A stretch of 64,000 nt of DNA from the NCBI GenBank assembly GCA_029255685.2, contig CM055319.2, positions 19,805,247-19,869,246 on the forward strand, given 5' to 3'. Position numbers and translations under genes: made by a program. The DNA comes from Silene conica. Lineage: Eukaryota; Streptophyta; Magnoliopsida; Caryophyllales; Caryophyllaceae. Below the pieces are notes generated by a model that did no database searches, was not told where the DNA came from, and worked only from the letters and a program-made list of their open reading frames with translations. Below, one piece after another: positions 48,765-59,571 of this stretch (positions are counted from its first letter, which is position 1; each line of letters opens with the position of its first letter).

Positions 48765-49142
48765 ATGTCAACATCATCTTCAATGTGGAGAAACCACCCA
48801 ATTGAGGGTCTTAATTTTAAGAATCAAGCTTGCAATAGATGTGGGAAAAATGCTATCATCAAGATATCTGGGTCAATTAATAATCCAAAGAAAGCATATT
48901 TTAAATGTTTAGATTGCAATAATTTTCTGATGTGGTTGACTGAAAATCATTTGAGGATAACAAAAAGGTTGAATATAGCATATGAAGATGAAGCTGATGA
49001 TGCTTCAAGTGGAAATCTGATGAAGGATGAAGTAATAGGTTTGAAGGAAGAGATTTTAGGGTTGTCAAGAAAGATGAAGTTTTATTTCAAGTGTAGCTTA
49101 TATTTGTTTGTTTTCCTTATAATAGTCGTTGTTATGAAGTAG
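48765..49142 (+). CDS. GRF-type zinc-finger protein with C-terminal membrane segment
   Basis: 125 aa from the ATG at 48765; the frame stays open upstream to a non-ATG codon, but ATG is preferred. Residues ~20-55 match a GRF zinc finger: CNRCGKNAIIKI, NPKKAYFKC, then CNNFLMW. A short coiled coil follows (KDEVIGLKEEILGLSRKMK), then a hydrophobic C-terminus (LYLFVFLIIVVVM) that could anchor the protein in a membrane. The same GRF, coiled-coil, membrane-tail layout is found in small plant proteins of the At4g04775 type. It sits about 155 bp inside the left TIR and converges on the transposase. Its job is unknown: a transposition helper, or a captured host gene. Confidence 0.82.
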   Translation: MSTSSSMWRNHPIEGLNFKNQACNRCGKNAIIKISGSINNPKKAYFKCLDCNNFLMWLTENHLRITKRLNIAYEDEADDASSGNLMKDEVIGLKEEILGLSRKMKFYFKCSLYLFVFLIIVVVMK

Positions 49143-49922
49143 TGAAAATTTCCAGAAAATTGTAAGAATTGCTATGTATTTTGAGAAGGAACGGTTATGA
49201 ATTTCAAGGATTAATGAATTGTTTTCCAGAATTTTTCGATATTGTCAATGCTAGAATTTCTCGACATTGTTTTCCATAAGAACGAAAATTTACACAGAGT
49301 ATGAGAATGAACATTTTAAATTCCAACTATCAGTACCTTGTGATAAACTAATTCTAACAAAACAAACCAAATGCTGCACGTAAAAATGCAACACTTAGCA
49401 CTTTCAATTCCTGCCCATAACTTCACGCTGTAAGTGGAGACCAAATCCAGCCTGCACTTAACCTATACGCCAAATACTTTAACACTACAAATTCCTTCCC
49501 ATTTCCTGCACTAATGATGTATCCTAGTGCAAAAATCAGTCCATTTCCTGCCTCTACTTCACGACCCCAACATCAACTTCAGCCTTACAGCTACTAATAT
49601 GCCTTGAAATCAGACTTGTACACCTTCCTGCAACAGACCTGCTCTAACAGTAGCAGCCTGCCCCTATTAGCAGACCTACAGGCTGCCATTTATTCTGCCC
49701 CAAGAGACGAAGCCAGTATGAACACTTCAACTATCAGTACTTGTTCATTACAAAACGAAGCCTTAATGAACCACACTTGGTTTCATTACAAAAATAAGCC
49801 TTAAGCCTTAATGAACCACACTTGGTTTCATTACAAAAAGAAACTTGATAAACTACATTTGGACAGTTTAACACTTGAACATTTTAAGGCAAAAAAATGA
49901 TAAACATGAACAACAACTATTG
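49143..49922. other. MULE2 central intergenic region
   Basis: 780 bp between the two convergent stop codons, holding both 3' UTRs. A 54-bp direct duplication, AACCACACTTGGTTTCATTACAAAAA-type, occurs at about 49768-49838. No further gene is supported. Confidence 0.55.
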
Positions 49923-52900
49923 CTAATTTGTCTTCCTCCTTTTTCCAGTGCTAGTACTTGCAACATTTTCTTCTTGAGTGGTGCTCATAATCACTCCCTC
50001 TAACTCATCCAAAGACTTGAATGTGCTAGCAACTGGTGTCATTCTCATGACTTGGCTGCTTCTTTTCTTGGTCACCTTTCCTTCCATTTCTTGCCTTTCT
50101 CTAGCAGTGTACCCTCCCTTACATGTCTTCGAGTTGTGGCCAAGACCTTTGCATTTCTTACATCTTATGGTTATGGATCTCTTTCCTTTCTTCTGCTCTC
50201 CCGGTTCTCTTCTTCTATTCCTTGAGGGCCTCCCAATTGCTCTTCTAAGGGTAGGGGGTTCCAGAGTTGGCACATCAAGTGCAGGCCACTGCTCAGCATC
50301 AGGGATGGGATGTATAGGTAAGCCATATGCTAGTTTGTATGTCTTAACTGAGAACCAGTCACTTACAAAAGCTGCAGGTTGCAGTCCAGCAAACAATATA
50401 GCTCTTATTCCATGCTTACAAGGGATTCCACTAATTTGCCATTGTCCACAAGTACATGTTCTTGCTTTCAGATCAACTGGCAGATGAGCACCACCATCAG
50501 ACACTTCATACTCCCATCTATGTTCTGAAGCATATGCATGACAAAATCTAGATTCTTTTTTCAACTTCCTTAGCTTATGCATAATATTTGGGCAGACTCC
50601 ATTATCTTTCCACTTTTCAGCAATTTGCTTCCTTGTTGCATGTCTAACCATTGTCATTCTTCTAATACCTTCAAGCATGCTCAAGACTGGGTTCAATCTA
50701 TGAACACCTATTGTGCTGTTAAAGCTTTCCACAAAGTTCGAGGTGTTTTCATCACTGCAAACCCTAGGGTCAAACATGTGTTTTGCCCAACATTCTTTGC
50801 TACCTAGGTCTAGAAACCATCTAGCACAACCCCTACCTGCAGTGTGCACAACAGACTCTAATGCTTTCTTGAATGTGAACTGAGAGGTAGCATTGACAAC
50901 TCTCCAGAAGAGGTTATACATCAACAGGCCAGGATATTCAATCTTGAAGTTCCTGCTGAGATGCCTAGCACAGAACCTTCTATATGCTTGAGGCCAAACC
51001 TCATCTAGTGCAGGTTCAACACCCTGTTGGACAGTTGTTAAAAATAAGGGTTAATTTAACATCATTGAACAATTAATGGAAGATGAAAGTAATAGAGTTA
51101 TGAACAAACCTTCTGCCTATCTGAGATGATTGTCCACTCTGTTCTTTCATCATCTTGTAGCACATTTCTCAAGTGATGAAAGAAAAAGGACCAGCTGTTC
51201 TTATTTTCAGAATCAACAACTGCCACAGCTATAGGAAAGAGCTCATTGTTACCATCCATTGCTATGGCAGACAGCAAAACCCCACCATGATTCCCTTTTA
51301 AGTGTGTCCCATCTACCCCAATTAGACTCCTACAGCCGGCTAACACTCCACTGAGCTGGGCTTTGAATGAAACAAAGATGCTTCTAAACTGTAAGGATTT
51401 TTCAGGGTTATTCATCTCAGCCCATGTACAGATGGCATAGCTACCAGGATTGGTTTGCTTAACAACCTCAGCATAAGTTGGCAGTATCTTGTAGGACTCA
51501 TCATGTCCACCATTTATCAATGTTAATGCTAGCTCCTTCATCTTATATATGGTAGATGTCTTCATTTTAAGCCCATATCTAGCCATTAGTAGTTTATTAA
51601 TGGATGATCCTGAGATAGCATTATTAGCCCTGATATCTTCCATCAATTTATGTGCTACCCACACAAAGTTTGCCATAGGATTATGAGTTTTAACCCCCAC
51701 ACAACCATGGTCTGCTGATCTAATGCTCTTGATGGCCCAGGTTCTCTCATCAGCAAGAACACTTGCATGAATTCTCCAATCACAGTTTAATGTTGCACAC
51801 TCAGTTGTGTATCTCAGTGCATCAGCTTTTATAACTATCAAATGAAAACCCTCTTGGATACAAAAGTCCCTTAACACATCTTTGAAGTGATCCTTATCCA
51901 TGAATAACATCCAAGGTCGTAGTCTAATAGCCCCAAACTTGGCATCCTCATATAATTCACCATTCTCCCATAACTTTGCAGAGTACCCATCATCCTCACT
52001 ACCAGACCAGACATGCTCTTGATAAGGGACATATCCATCATCAATATGTTCAAGTGTTGAACATAAAAGGTTATCCTCTGCCTCTAAGTCACTAACATCC
52101 TCCTCATCCTCACAAAGGTCTTCATCCCCAGGTATAAAACTCCCCTCTGAATCAGAATCTTCAATAACACCATAATCAACCTTATTCCCTCTTGTGACCA
52201 TTCTACTACTTCCTTCACCAACTTCTGGATTCAGTCTAGTTTTAGGGGTATACAAACCTCTTTTCATAGCAGTGGATTTAGGTAAGTTAAGTTGATCATT
52301 AATATCAGCTTGACTCAACCTACCTTTCCTCTTTGGGGATATAACATCTTCAACATTTTCAACATTTAACTGTGATATTTTATTTGTAGGTGACAGTGTA
52401 CTCTGACTCAGCCTCAAACTTCTCCTTGGTGAACAAATGACACCCTCATTAACCCCAATTTCAGTTGATTTAGGTGAAGAGGGTCTAGGTACAACATTGT
52501 CACTCACATTCTGACTCAACCTCACACTTCTCCTTGGTGATATGATCACACCCTCATTAGCCATAATTTGAGTTGATTTAGGTGAAGAAGGTATAGGGTC
52601 CATATTATCAGTCACATTTTGACTCAACCTCACACTTCTCCTTGGTGATATGCTCACACCCTCGTTAACCATAATCTGGGTTGATTGAGGTGCAGAAGTT
52701 ATAGGGATAGTAACTGGTGTATTAGAAACAAGAGGATTAACTATTACCTCTTCTTGACAGGGTGCAGGCTTCCTCCTAAACATCAATTTTTCCCTAAACT
52801 TTCTAACCACAGTACCATTTCCAACCTCTACATTCTGAATATTACTAGATTTATGAGGGACAACTACATCTTTATTATTGTCATTGTTGGAAGCCCTCAA

Positions 52901-53200
52901 TTTTCTAGCCAATTGTAAAACAGTAGAAGGTTTAAAGTCTGAATCTATCCAAATATCAATCTCTGTTTGTCCCTCAAACCTACTGAACATTTCCATTAAC
53001 CCATTATCATTCTTCAACTTAACTGTTTTCTTTTTATAACAATAGCTTAAAGACGGATGTAAAGGCAAGGGGAATTCATTTTTCTCTGCCTCATCATAGA
53101 GGTCATTGATAACATCCATCAACAAACATTTATCCGTATCATCAACCATAACAAATATATCCCTACCCCTAAAGTACATTTTCAACATTACCTTCTCCAT
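49923..53200 (-). CDS. mudrA-like: MuDR-type transposase of MULE2, intact
   Basis: Exons are complement(51110-53200) and complement(49923-51023), joined by an 86-bp GT-AG intron (51024-51109), giving about 1063 aa. The ATG at 53200 follows a likely 5' UTR splice acceptor (TTGCAGG-ATG). Order of parts: PB1-like N-terminus (1-90); a Ser/Lys-rich linker with four copies of SPRRSVRLSQ-type repeats (~180-300); an acidic stretch (~350-390); the MuDR DNA-binding region with CDWRIHASV; the MULE catalytic domain (LIGVDGTHLKGNHGGVLLSA, MDGNNELFPIAVAVVDSENK, SDRQK); a SWIM finger (CTCGQWQISGIPCKHGIRAI); and a CCHC knuckle (CKKCKGLGHNSKTC). It would cut at the TIR ends and insert the element with 9-bp duplications. 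No lesion is seen. Confidence 0.92.
51024..51109 (-). other. Intron of the MULE2 transposase
   Basis: Donor AAG|GTTTGT, acceptor CCAACAG|GGTGTT. Both exons stay in phase 0. It is at the same protein position (after RQK) as the MULE1 intron. Confidence 0.85.
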
Positions 53201-53693
53201 CCTGCAATTGTAATACAACAACAACTATAATTTAAAAGTTAACTAATAATTCAATATTAAGCATAATCCACCTAAAAAAAGATAGTTTTTCAACATATTT
53301 ACCCTAAAGATTCATTCTTTGTTAGTTTCTGCATATATTTATCACAAAAAACCCCAAAATTGCAATAGAAAATCGATGATCAAGTGGAGAAAATGAAGAA
53401 AATAACAAACTAAAACTTCAAATATGAAAATAACAAATGAAAAAATGTACCTGAATCAGGAAAATGAGAGAGACGAAGGATTGTTGATTGCTTTTTTCGA
53501 TTTTTAGGGTTTGGATAGCAGTGGATTTTAGGGTAATTTGAGAGGAAAGGGGAGTTGTTTTACAAAGGAAGTTAGATGGTTTAAGCGTTGGACTCAATTT
53601 CAACAAAAAAAAATTGTTCAATCCATGTCATCATCCATGTCATTGCTTACATGGTGCCAATTCATCAATAATTATCCATGTCATTGCTTACAT

Positions 53694-53844
53694 GGCTGTT
53701 TGACGGAAGTATTAACAGCTAATCCCTTCTTTGATCACGGATTATATTAATTAATCAACTCAGGGGTACTAATGAGGGGTTCAAAAAAGGCAGGGGTATA
53801 AAATAGAAAATGAAAAAACACAGGGGTATAGAAGAGAAAAACCC
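53694..53844 (-). repeat. MULE2 right terminal inverted repeat
   Basis: Reverse complement of 48459-48609 with two mismatches. Followed by AAAAAATTA. Confidence 0.95.
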
Positions 53845-53855
53845 AAAAAATTAAT

Positions 53856-54079
53856 AACATAATTGGATTCGGCATGGCATTTTATAGCTAGAGAACATAT
53901 TTTTTGGTCTAGAAAATAAATACTAGTGACGGAAATCAAGGTGAGATACGTTTTATTTATTTGCATGCACCTACTATCTATTTTTTCGTATCTTTCATTT
54001 TTCCGCCACTAGTATTTATTTTCTAAAACAAGAAATATGTTCTCTGGCCATAAAATTCCATGTCGAATCCAATTATGTT
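53856..54079. repeat. 77-bp inverted repeat inside the split MITE
   Basis: 53856-53932 and 54003-54079 are about 85-90% reverse complements, with a 70-bp spacer. Both arms match 48190-48275 of the neighbouring MITE, so one arm arose by inverted duplication. Confidence 0.85.
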
Positions 54080-54319
54080 GATATATATATATTTATCAAT
54101 ATCTCAGTCTCATAACAATCATGCAAAACTATGCAAAGGCTCTCAACCAACTTGGAAAACTATTTGGAAGGAGAGCCGGTTTCCCTTCCGGTTGCCCGGC
54201 CAGGGCCGGGGGGGTCTTTCAATCCAAACCATTTACGAAACTAGCCTAAGAGTCATCCAATGCCTTTGATGAACAGTTCTAAAATATACAACACTCTGGA
54301 TAACACAAACCATCAGCAA

Positions 54320-54821
54320 CATCTGACACTGTACCCCTACTCAGGCAAGCAGATGCAAATCAATAATGTCTAGGACCTACCCCTGCTCAGGCAAGAACTA
54401 GACACAATCAGCAGTACCCAAGTCACACCCCTGCTCAGGTTAGACTTGGTACACAATCAGCAAGCATACACTCGTGACCCCTGCTCAGGCACGAGTGGAT
54501 ACCAATTAGCTGATAATGATCCACCGACCCTGCTCAGTCGTGACCATTACCCTTCGTAATGAAATCGGGATCCCTGCTCAGATCCAAACCCACTACAGTC
54601 ACACAAACTCACGGTAGAATAGCGGTCCCTGCTCAGACATATCCTACCGCATCAAACATACACGTGTCGGTCTAGAGGTCCCTGCTCAGACGTAGCCGAC
54701 ACGCCCCAAACACTCACATGTCAAGTTAGGGGGTCCCTGCTCAGACCATAACTTGACACGCAAACAAACATCAGCACATATCGTACTCTAGCGGTCCCTG
54801 CTCGGACATATTCCAATATGT
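54320..54821. repeat. Array of ~10 hairpins with a common loop and varying stems
   Basis: Stem pairs: CATCTG/CAGATG (54320-54355), GTCTAG/CTAGAC (54368-54403), GTACC-AAGTC/GACTTGGTAC (54414-54452), CACTCGTG/CACGAGTG (54469-54497), an imperfect AATG..CGA/TCG..CATT (54515-54548), GGATC/GATCC (54568-54585), CGGTAG/CTACCG (54612-54649), GTGTCGG/CCGACAC (54664-54702), TGTCAAGTTA/TAACTTGACA (54719-54758), ACATAT/ATATGT (54776-54821). Each encloses CCCTGCTCAG or a near variant. Spacing is 44-57 bp. Stems differ in sequence but remain complementary. Confidence 0.9.
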
Positions 54822-55155
54822 AGTACAACCAAATCCTTAGTCCTAACTTTACTGACCTTTAAACAACACTTAATTGACCCCGGGAACTAAGTTGAGGGAG
54901 AGCTGGTTTCCCTTTCGGTTACCCGATCAGGGGGTCTCTATCCTCTCTCCATTCCCGAACCCAATATAGTGTCGCCCATCCTCCGGGGACTTCAAACACA
55001 CATACAAAGCATACGGAACAAGTCTCAAGCAAATCGGACAAGCCGATCAAAAGATAAAACGATTTTAGTGAGAATAGTGCTCTCAGCCGGTGCAAGACCG
55101 TCTGCCGGTCAGCCGGCTGGGAGTCCTTTCCCAATCATGCAGCCAACTTACGAAA

Positions 55156-57893
55156 ACAAAGGAAAGAGATCCTCAGCCAGTGGACCGATTGCCGGCCACC
55201 CGGCTGGGAATCCCCTCCCACCTTATTTCTAATAATTTTACAAAAGAGAACAGATTCTTAACCGGCGAACCGGCCGCCGGCAACCGGCTAGGAATCCAGT
55301 CCCAACTTTCTTTAAAACAAAAGTTAACAACCATAAGGGTCTTTGAGTCGGTCGATCGACGGCCGACCATCCGGCTCATAGCCCTTTTTCACAATTTTCC
55401 CAAAACTCGCAAATTACCTAAGCCTGCCTCTGAGCCGGCCGACCGGCTGCCGGTCAGCCTGCCAGCTCAGAGTCTCTGTACGCATTTTCGCCATTTTCGA
55501 CTATTGTTCTAAACTTCATAAATCGATACAATTTTTCTAAACTTGCAACAAGCAAAGATTACCCAGCATATTATACACACATATGATTCAATAGCAAGTG
55601 TAGATCTCAACAATAAACACATATGAGCATCAAACTTAGTATTCGTCTTAACTTTGTAAAAACTGAAAATGAACACAAAGGCATATGAAAACATCATGAA
55701 ACCTCAAATAAATCATGTGAAGATCATATGAAACTAATCCCTAACATGTTACTAAACTTATATAACAATAACAATTCACAAAATCAGAAACCATCACAAG
55801 AATCAACACAAAAAGTGCTACTTTAACAAAAAGGCCGAGTTACTCGTAATTGTCACCTTAAAAGCGTTTATGCTCCAAAATCCTCCTCAATGACGTAGCT
55901 ATCAACTTCAAGATCCTCCAATCTAACCCCTACAACAAAAGAAACGGAATTTATAAGCCTAAAACGGAATTTGGCCAAAACAGTGTCTTTTTCGAGTTTG
56001 ATAAAACTGAAATTGAAAGAGATAGAAAGCTTGAAAATCTCGCGAGGATTCCGAAAATGTAAGACTTACAAAGGAAAGAGATCCTCAGCCGGTGGACCAG
56101 CTGCCAGCCACCCGGCTGGGAATCCCCTCCCACCTTATTTCTACTAATTTTACAAAAGAGAGCAGATTCTTAGCCGGCCGACCGGCCGCCGGCCAACCGG
56201 CTAGGAATCCAGTCCCAACTTTCTTTAAAACAAAAGTTAACAACCATAAGGGTCTCTGAGTCGGTCGATCGACGGCCGACCATCCGGCTCATAGCCCTTT
56301 TTCACAATTTTCCCAAAACTCGCAAATTACCTAAGCCTGCCTCTGAGCCGGCCGACCGGCTGCCGATCAGCCTGCCAGCTCAGAGTCTCTGTACGCATTT
56401 TCGCCATTTTCGACTATTGTTCTAAACTTCATAAATCGATACAATTTTTCTAAACTTGCAACAAGCAAAGATTACCCAGCATATTATACACACATATGAT
56501 TCAATAGCAAGTGTAGATCTCAACAATAAACACATATGAGCATCAAACTTAGTATTCGTCTTAACTTTGTAAAAAATGAAAATGAACACAAAGGCATATG
56601 AAAACATCATGAAACCTCAAATAAATCATGTGAAGATCATATGAAACTAATCCCTAACATGTTACTAAACTTATATAACAATAACAATTCACAAAATCAG
56701 AAACCATCACAAGAATCAACACAAAAAGTGCTACTTTAACAAAAAGGCCGAGTTACTCGTAATTGTCACCTTAAAAGCGTTTATGCTCCAAAATCCTCCT
56801 CAATGACGTAGCTATCAACTTCAAGATCCTCCAATCCAACTCCTACAACAAAAGAAACGGAATTTATAAGCCTAAAACGGAATTTGGCCAAAACAGTGTC
56901 TTTTTCGAGTTTGATAAAACTGAAATTGAAAGAGATAGAAAGCTTGAAAATCTCGCGAGGATTCCGAAAATGTAAGACTTACAAAGGAAAGAGATCCTCA
57001 GCCGGTGGACCAGCTGCCAGCCACCCGGCTGGGAATCCCCTCCCACCTTATTTCTACTAATTTTACAAAAGAGAGCAGATTCTTAGCCGGCCGACCGGCC
57101 GCCGGCCAACCGGCTAGGAATCGAGTCCCAACTTTCTTTAAAACAAAAGTTAACAACCATAAGGGTCTCTGAGACGGTCGACCGGCGGCCGACCATCCGG
57201 CTCAGAGCCCTTTTCACAATTTTCCCAAAACTCGCAAATTACCTAAGTCTGCCTCTGAGCCGGCCGACCGGCTGTCGGTCAGCCTGCCGGCTTAGAGTCT
57301 CTGTACGCTATTTTCGCCATTTTCGACTATTGTTCTAAACTTCATAAATCGACACAATTCTTCTAAAATTGCAACAAGCAAAGATTACCCAACATATTAT
57401 ACACACATATGATTCAATAGCAAGTGTAGATCTCAACAATAAACACATATGAGCATCAAACTTAGTATTCGTCTTAACTTTGTAAAAACTGAAAATGAAC
57501 ACAGAGGCATATGAAAACATCATGAAACCTCAAATAAATCATGTGAAGATCGTATGAAACTAATCCCTAACATGTTACTAAACTTATATAACAATAACAA
57601 TTCACAAAATCAAAAACCATCACAAGAATCAACACAAAAAGTGCTACTTTAACAAAAAGGCCGAGTTACTCGTAATTACCACCTTAAAAGCGTTTATGCT
57701 CCAAAATCCTCCTCAATGACGTAGCTATCAACTTCAGGATCCTCCAATCCAACCCCTACAACAAAAGAAACGGAATTTATAAGCCTAAAACGGAATTTGG
57801 CCAAAACAGCGTCTTGTTTGAGTTTGATAAAACTGAAATTGAAAGAGATAGAAAGTTTGCAAATCTCGCGAGGATTCCGAAAATGTAAGACTT
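55156..57893. repeat. Tandem triplication, ~913-bp units
   Basis: Unit starts fall at 55156, 56068 and 56981, each beginning ACAAAGGAAAGAGATCC. Units 1 and 2 are nearly identical; unit 3 has more changes. Each holds three GC-rich palindromic clusters (such as ACCGGCCGCCGGC) in its first third, followed by AT-rich sequence. Repeated 60-62 codon frames inside are artefacts of the duplication. Confidence 0.93.
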
Positions 57894-58257
57894 ACCGCGA
57901 TTCGAGTTCGGGAAGAGGTCGAGATGATGATTTTAAGCTTTGAAAATGAAAAACAATGGAGTTGGGAAATGTTACTGTAAAAATGAATTGTGAGGAGTGA
58001 AGTGTCGATGAATAGGGTTTTAGGTGGGGTTTATATTGTCCTTGCACATATTTGAGTTGGGTTACTTGTTTTGTGAATGGATTCAAGTCGGGATTTTAAT
58101 ATGCCAAGTTAACATCTTAAGAACTAAAACATTCTTAAGACGGAGCTTAACTGAAAACCTTAAATTAAATTTGCGATTTAATAATAAAATATTATTATAT
58201 TCCGTAAAATAATTTAAAATCATTAAAATATTGTTTGCGAAAATACGGGATGTTACA

Positions 58258-58475
58258 TAAGGGCAGTGTGGTAAAAATCGTATATGAAAGAGAAAAATCC
58301 ATATGTGAAAAAAAACACGTCCTATAAAATTAACTTCTCCCATACTCTTACCAACCATTTTTTCCCTAAAATTAAATCAAATTGATCCAAAAAATTAAAC
58401 AATGAGCCCTAATTCTTCTATTAGCAAAGTAATTTAGTTATTTTTATTAATTATAAATATGTGAATGAGTTTTAC
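58258..58475. other. Flank between LTR and MULE3, no gene
   Basis: AT-rich. Positions 58279-58328 recur as a direct, diverged copy at 60116-60161 (ATATGTGAAAAA-ACACGTCC), so both may border one older insertion. Confidence 0.45.
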
Positions 58476-58484
58476 TTAATTTTA

Positions 58485-59562
58485 GAGAAAATGGTTGATT
58501 ACAGTCTTTTAAAAATCACTTTTGAAAATTACAGCCTTATAATTTTTTTAAAAAAAATTATAGCCATAATATTACTTTTGATCGTAAATTACAACCAAAA
58601 CATTAACTCCGGCTAAAAACTAACGCCAAATTGAATTTTTGTGACTTAAGTTCATTTTTTATGACTAAAATACCCTTACCTTCAACCTTATGACTCTTTA
58701 TGTTCATCCAAAAAACCAAATTTCACAACTATCTTCTCTTTAATTTTTCATTTCTTCAACAATATCACATAATCTAATTCACCATTTTATTCAAATACTA
58801 GTCTAATCACTTTAATTGAATTATAATTCTGTTGTTTCCTTTTTCTCTTAAAACTAACTAGTATTATTCATTATATTCAATTTCCCCAAACTGAAAGTAA
58901 TTAGGGTTCATGATCGATTTTCCCCAAATTAAAAGTTCGTCAAATTGAAAGTAATTAGGGTTCATCATCAATCCCCCAAATTGAAATTATTAGGGTTCAT
59001 CATCAATTTTTCCCAAACAAATTTTAGACATTAACCCTAAAATTCGATACAATCAATTGAAAAATAACAAATTGTAGCGCATTGTTGTGAAGTAGAGCTC
59101 TTCATCGCTAAAAGGCATGTGAAAATGCAATAAAACTATATGTAAAAGAGTGAAATAGAAAAAAGGTGAAAAGGCGAGGAGGATGTTGGAAAACTTGCAG
59201 CGAAAATGGACTTGGGCATTAATGCCTTTCACCTTGTCGTGACGATTCGACATTATAAGTTAGTAATAGTGAAGCGAAGAGAACAAGTGAAGAATGGAGA
59301 ATGGAAAATGGAAAATGGTAATATTGTAAGAATGTTGTGTTGTGAGAGGTAAATAATTTGTAAAATGAAAAAAATCTGGATACCTAGGCTAACAAATCGG
59401 CAGGGGTATATCAATCAGTTTTTGGCAAAATTTGCCGGAAAACGTGACATGGTGTAATTTTAAAAGAAAATCGATATTATGGCTGTAATTTTCAAAAAAA
59501 AATTTATAAGGCTGTAATTTTCAAAAAGTGTTTTTTATAAGGCTGTAATCAACAATTTTCTC
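58485..59562. mobile_element. MULE3: small non-autonomous Mutator-like element (1.08 kb)
   Basis: TIRs of about 105 bp start GAGAAAATGGTTGATTACAG on the left and the inverted GAGAAAATTGTTGATTACAG on the right. The 9-bp duplication TTAATTTTA is exact (58476-58484 and 59563-59571). The interior (58625-59385) has no transposase, but three copies of AATTAGGGTTCATCATCAA-type sequence (58900-59010). TIR identity is lower than in MULE1 and MULE2, so it is older. Confidence 0.88.
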
Positions 59563-59571
59563 TTAATTTTA

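Larger units (their letters stand above)
48459..53844. mobile_element. MULE2: apparently autonomous Mutator-like transposon (5.4 kb)
   Basis: Its 151-bp TIRs (48459-48609 and 53694-53844) differ at only two positions and are flanked by a perfect 9-bp duplication. It carries two convergent genes, each starting a short way inside a TIR: a GRF zinc-finger gene on the plus strand (48765-49142) and a MuDR-type transposase on the minus strand (53200-49923). No frameshift or premature stop is visible. High TIR identity, an exact duplication and an intact transposase mark it as young and potentially active. The two-gene convergent layout is that of maize MuDR. Confidence 0.93.
48379..54080 (-). mobile_element. 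Second TA-flanked MITE, split by MULE2
   Basis: The left TIR (48383-48420, GGGATCCGGTGAGAACCACC then AATGAGAACC) matches the MITE at 47793. MULE2 separates it from 53854-54080, which is homologous to the inside of that MITE (GGATTCGGCATGGCATTTTA and so on). It lacks a right TIR and ends at a short (TA)n. Its remaining right half is an inverted duplication (53856-53932 against 54003-54079). Confidence 0.65.
54086..58257 (-). mobile_element. Truncated long gypsy-like LTR with hairpin array
   Basis: The right end GGGATGTTACA matches the end of the solo LTR at 17266, and 54100-54270 matches 13860-14020 closely (GCAAAGGCTCTCAA, GGAGAGCCGGTTTC, ATTTACGAAAC, AGTCATCCAATGCC). The equivalent of the first ~450 bp (13403-13850) is missing; the sequence instead starts at a (TA)n. 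Compared with its relative, the 63-bp array is replaced by about ten varied hairpins (54320-54821), and a ~913-bp segment is triplicated (55156-57893). No coding sequence. Confidence 0.7.

Noticed and set aside
54301-54840. CRISPR-like array (short repeats with variable spacers)
   Set aside because: The window is plant DNA, the repeat core is only ~10-15 bp, and the 'spacers' are the paired stem arms of hairpins. There are no cas genes.
55509-57523. Three copies of a ~62-codon frame on the minus strand
   Set aside because: They repeat because the 913-bp unit is triplicated. Low-complexity, with no known family.
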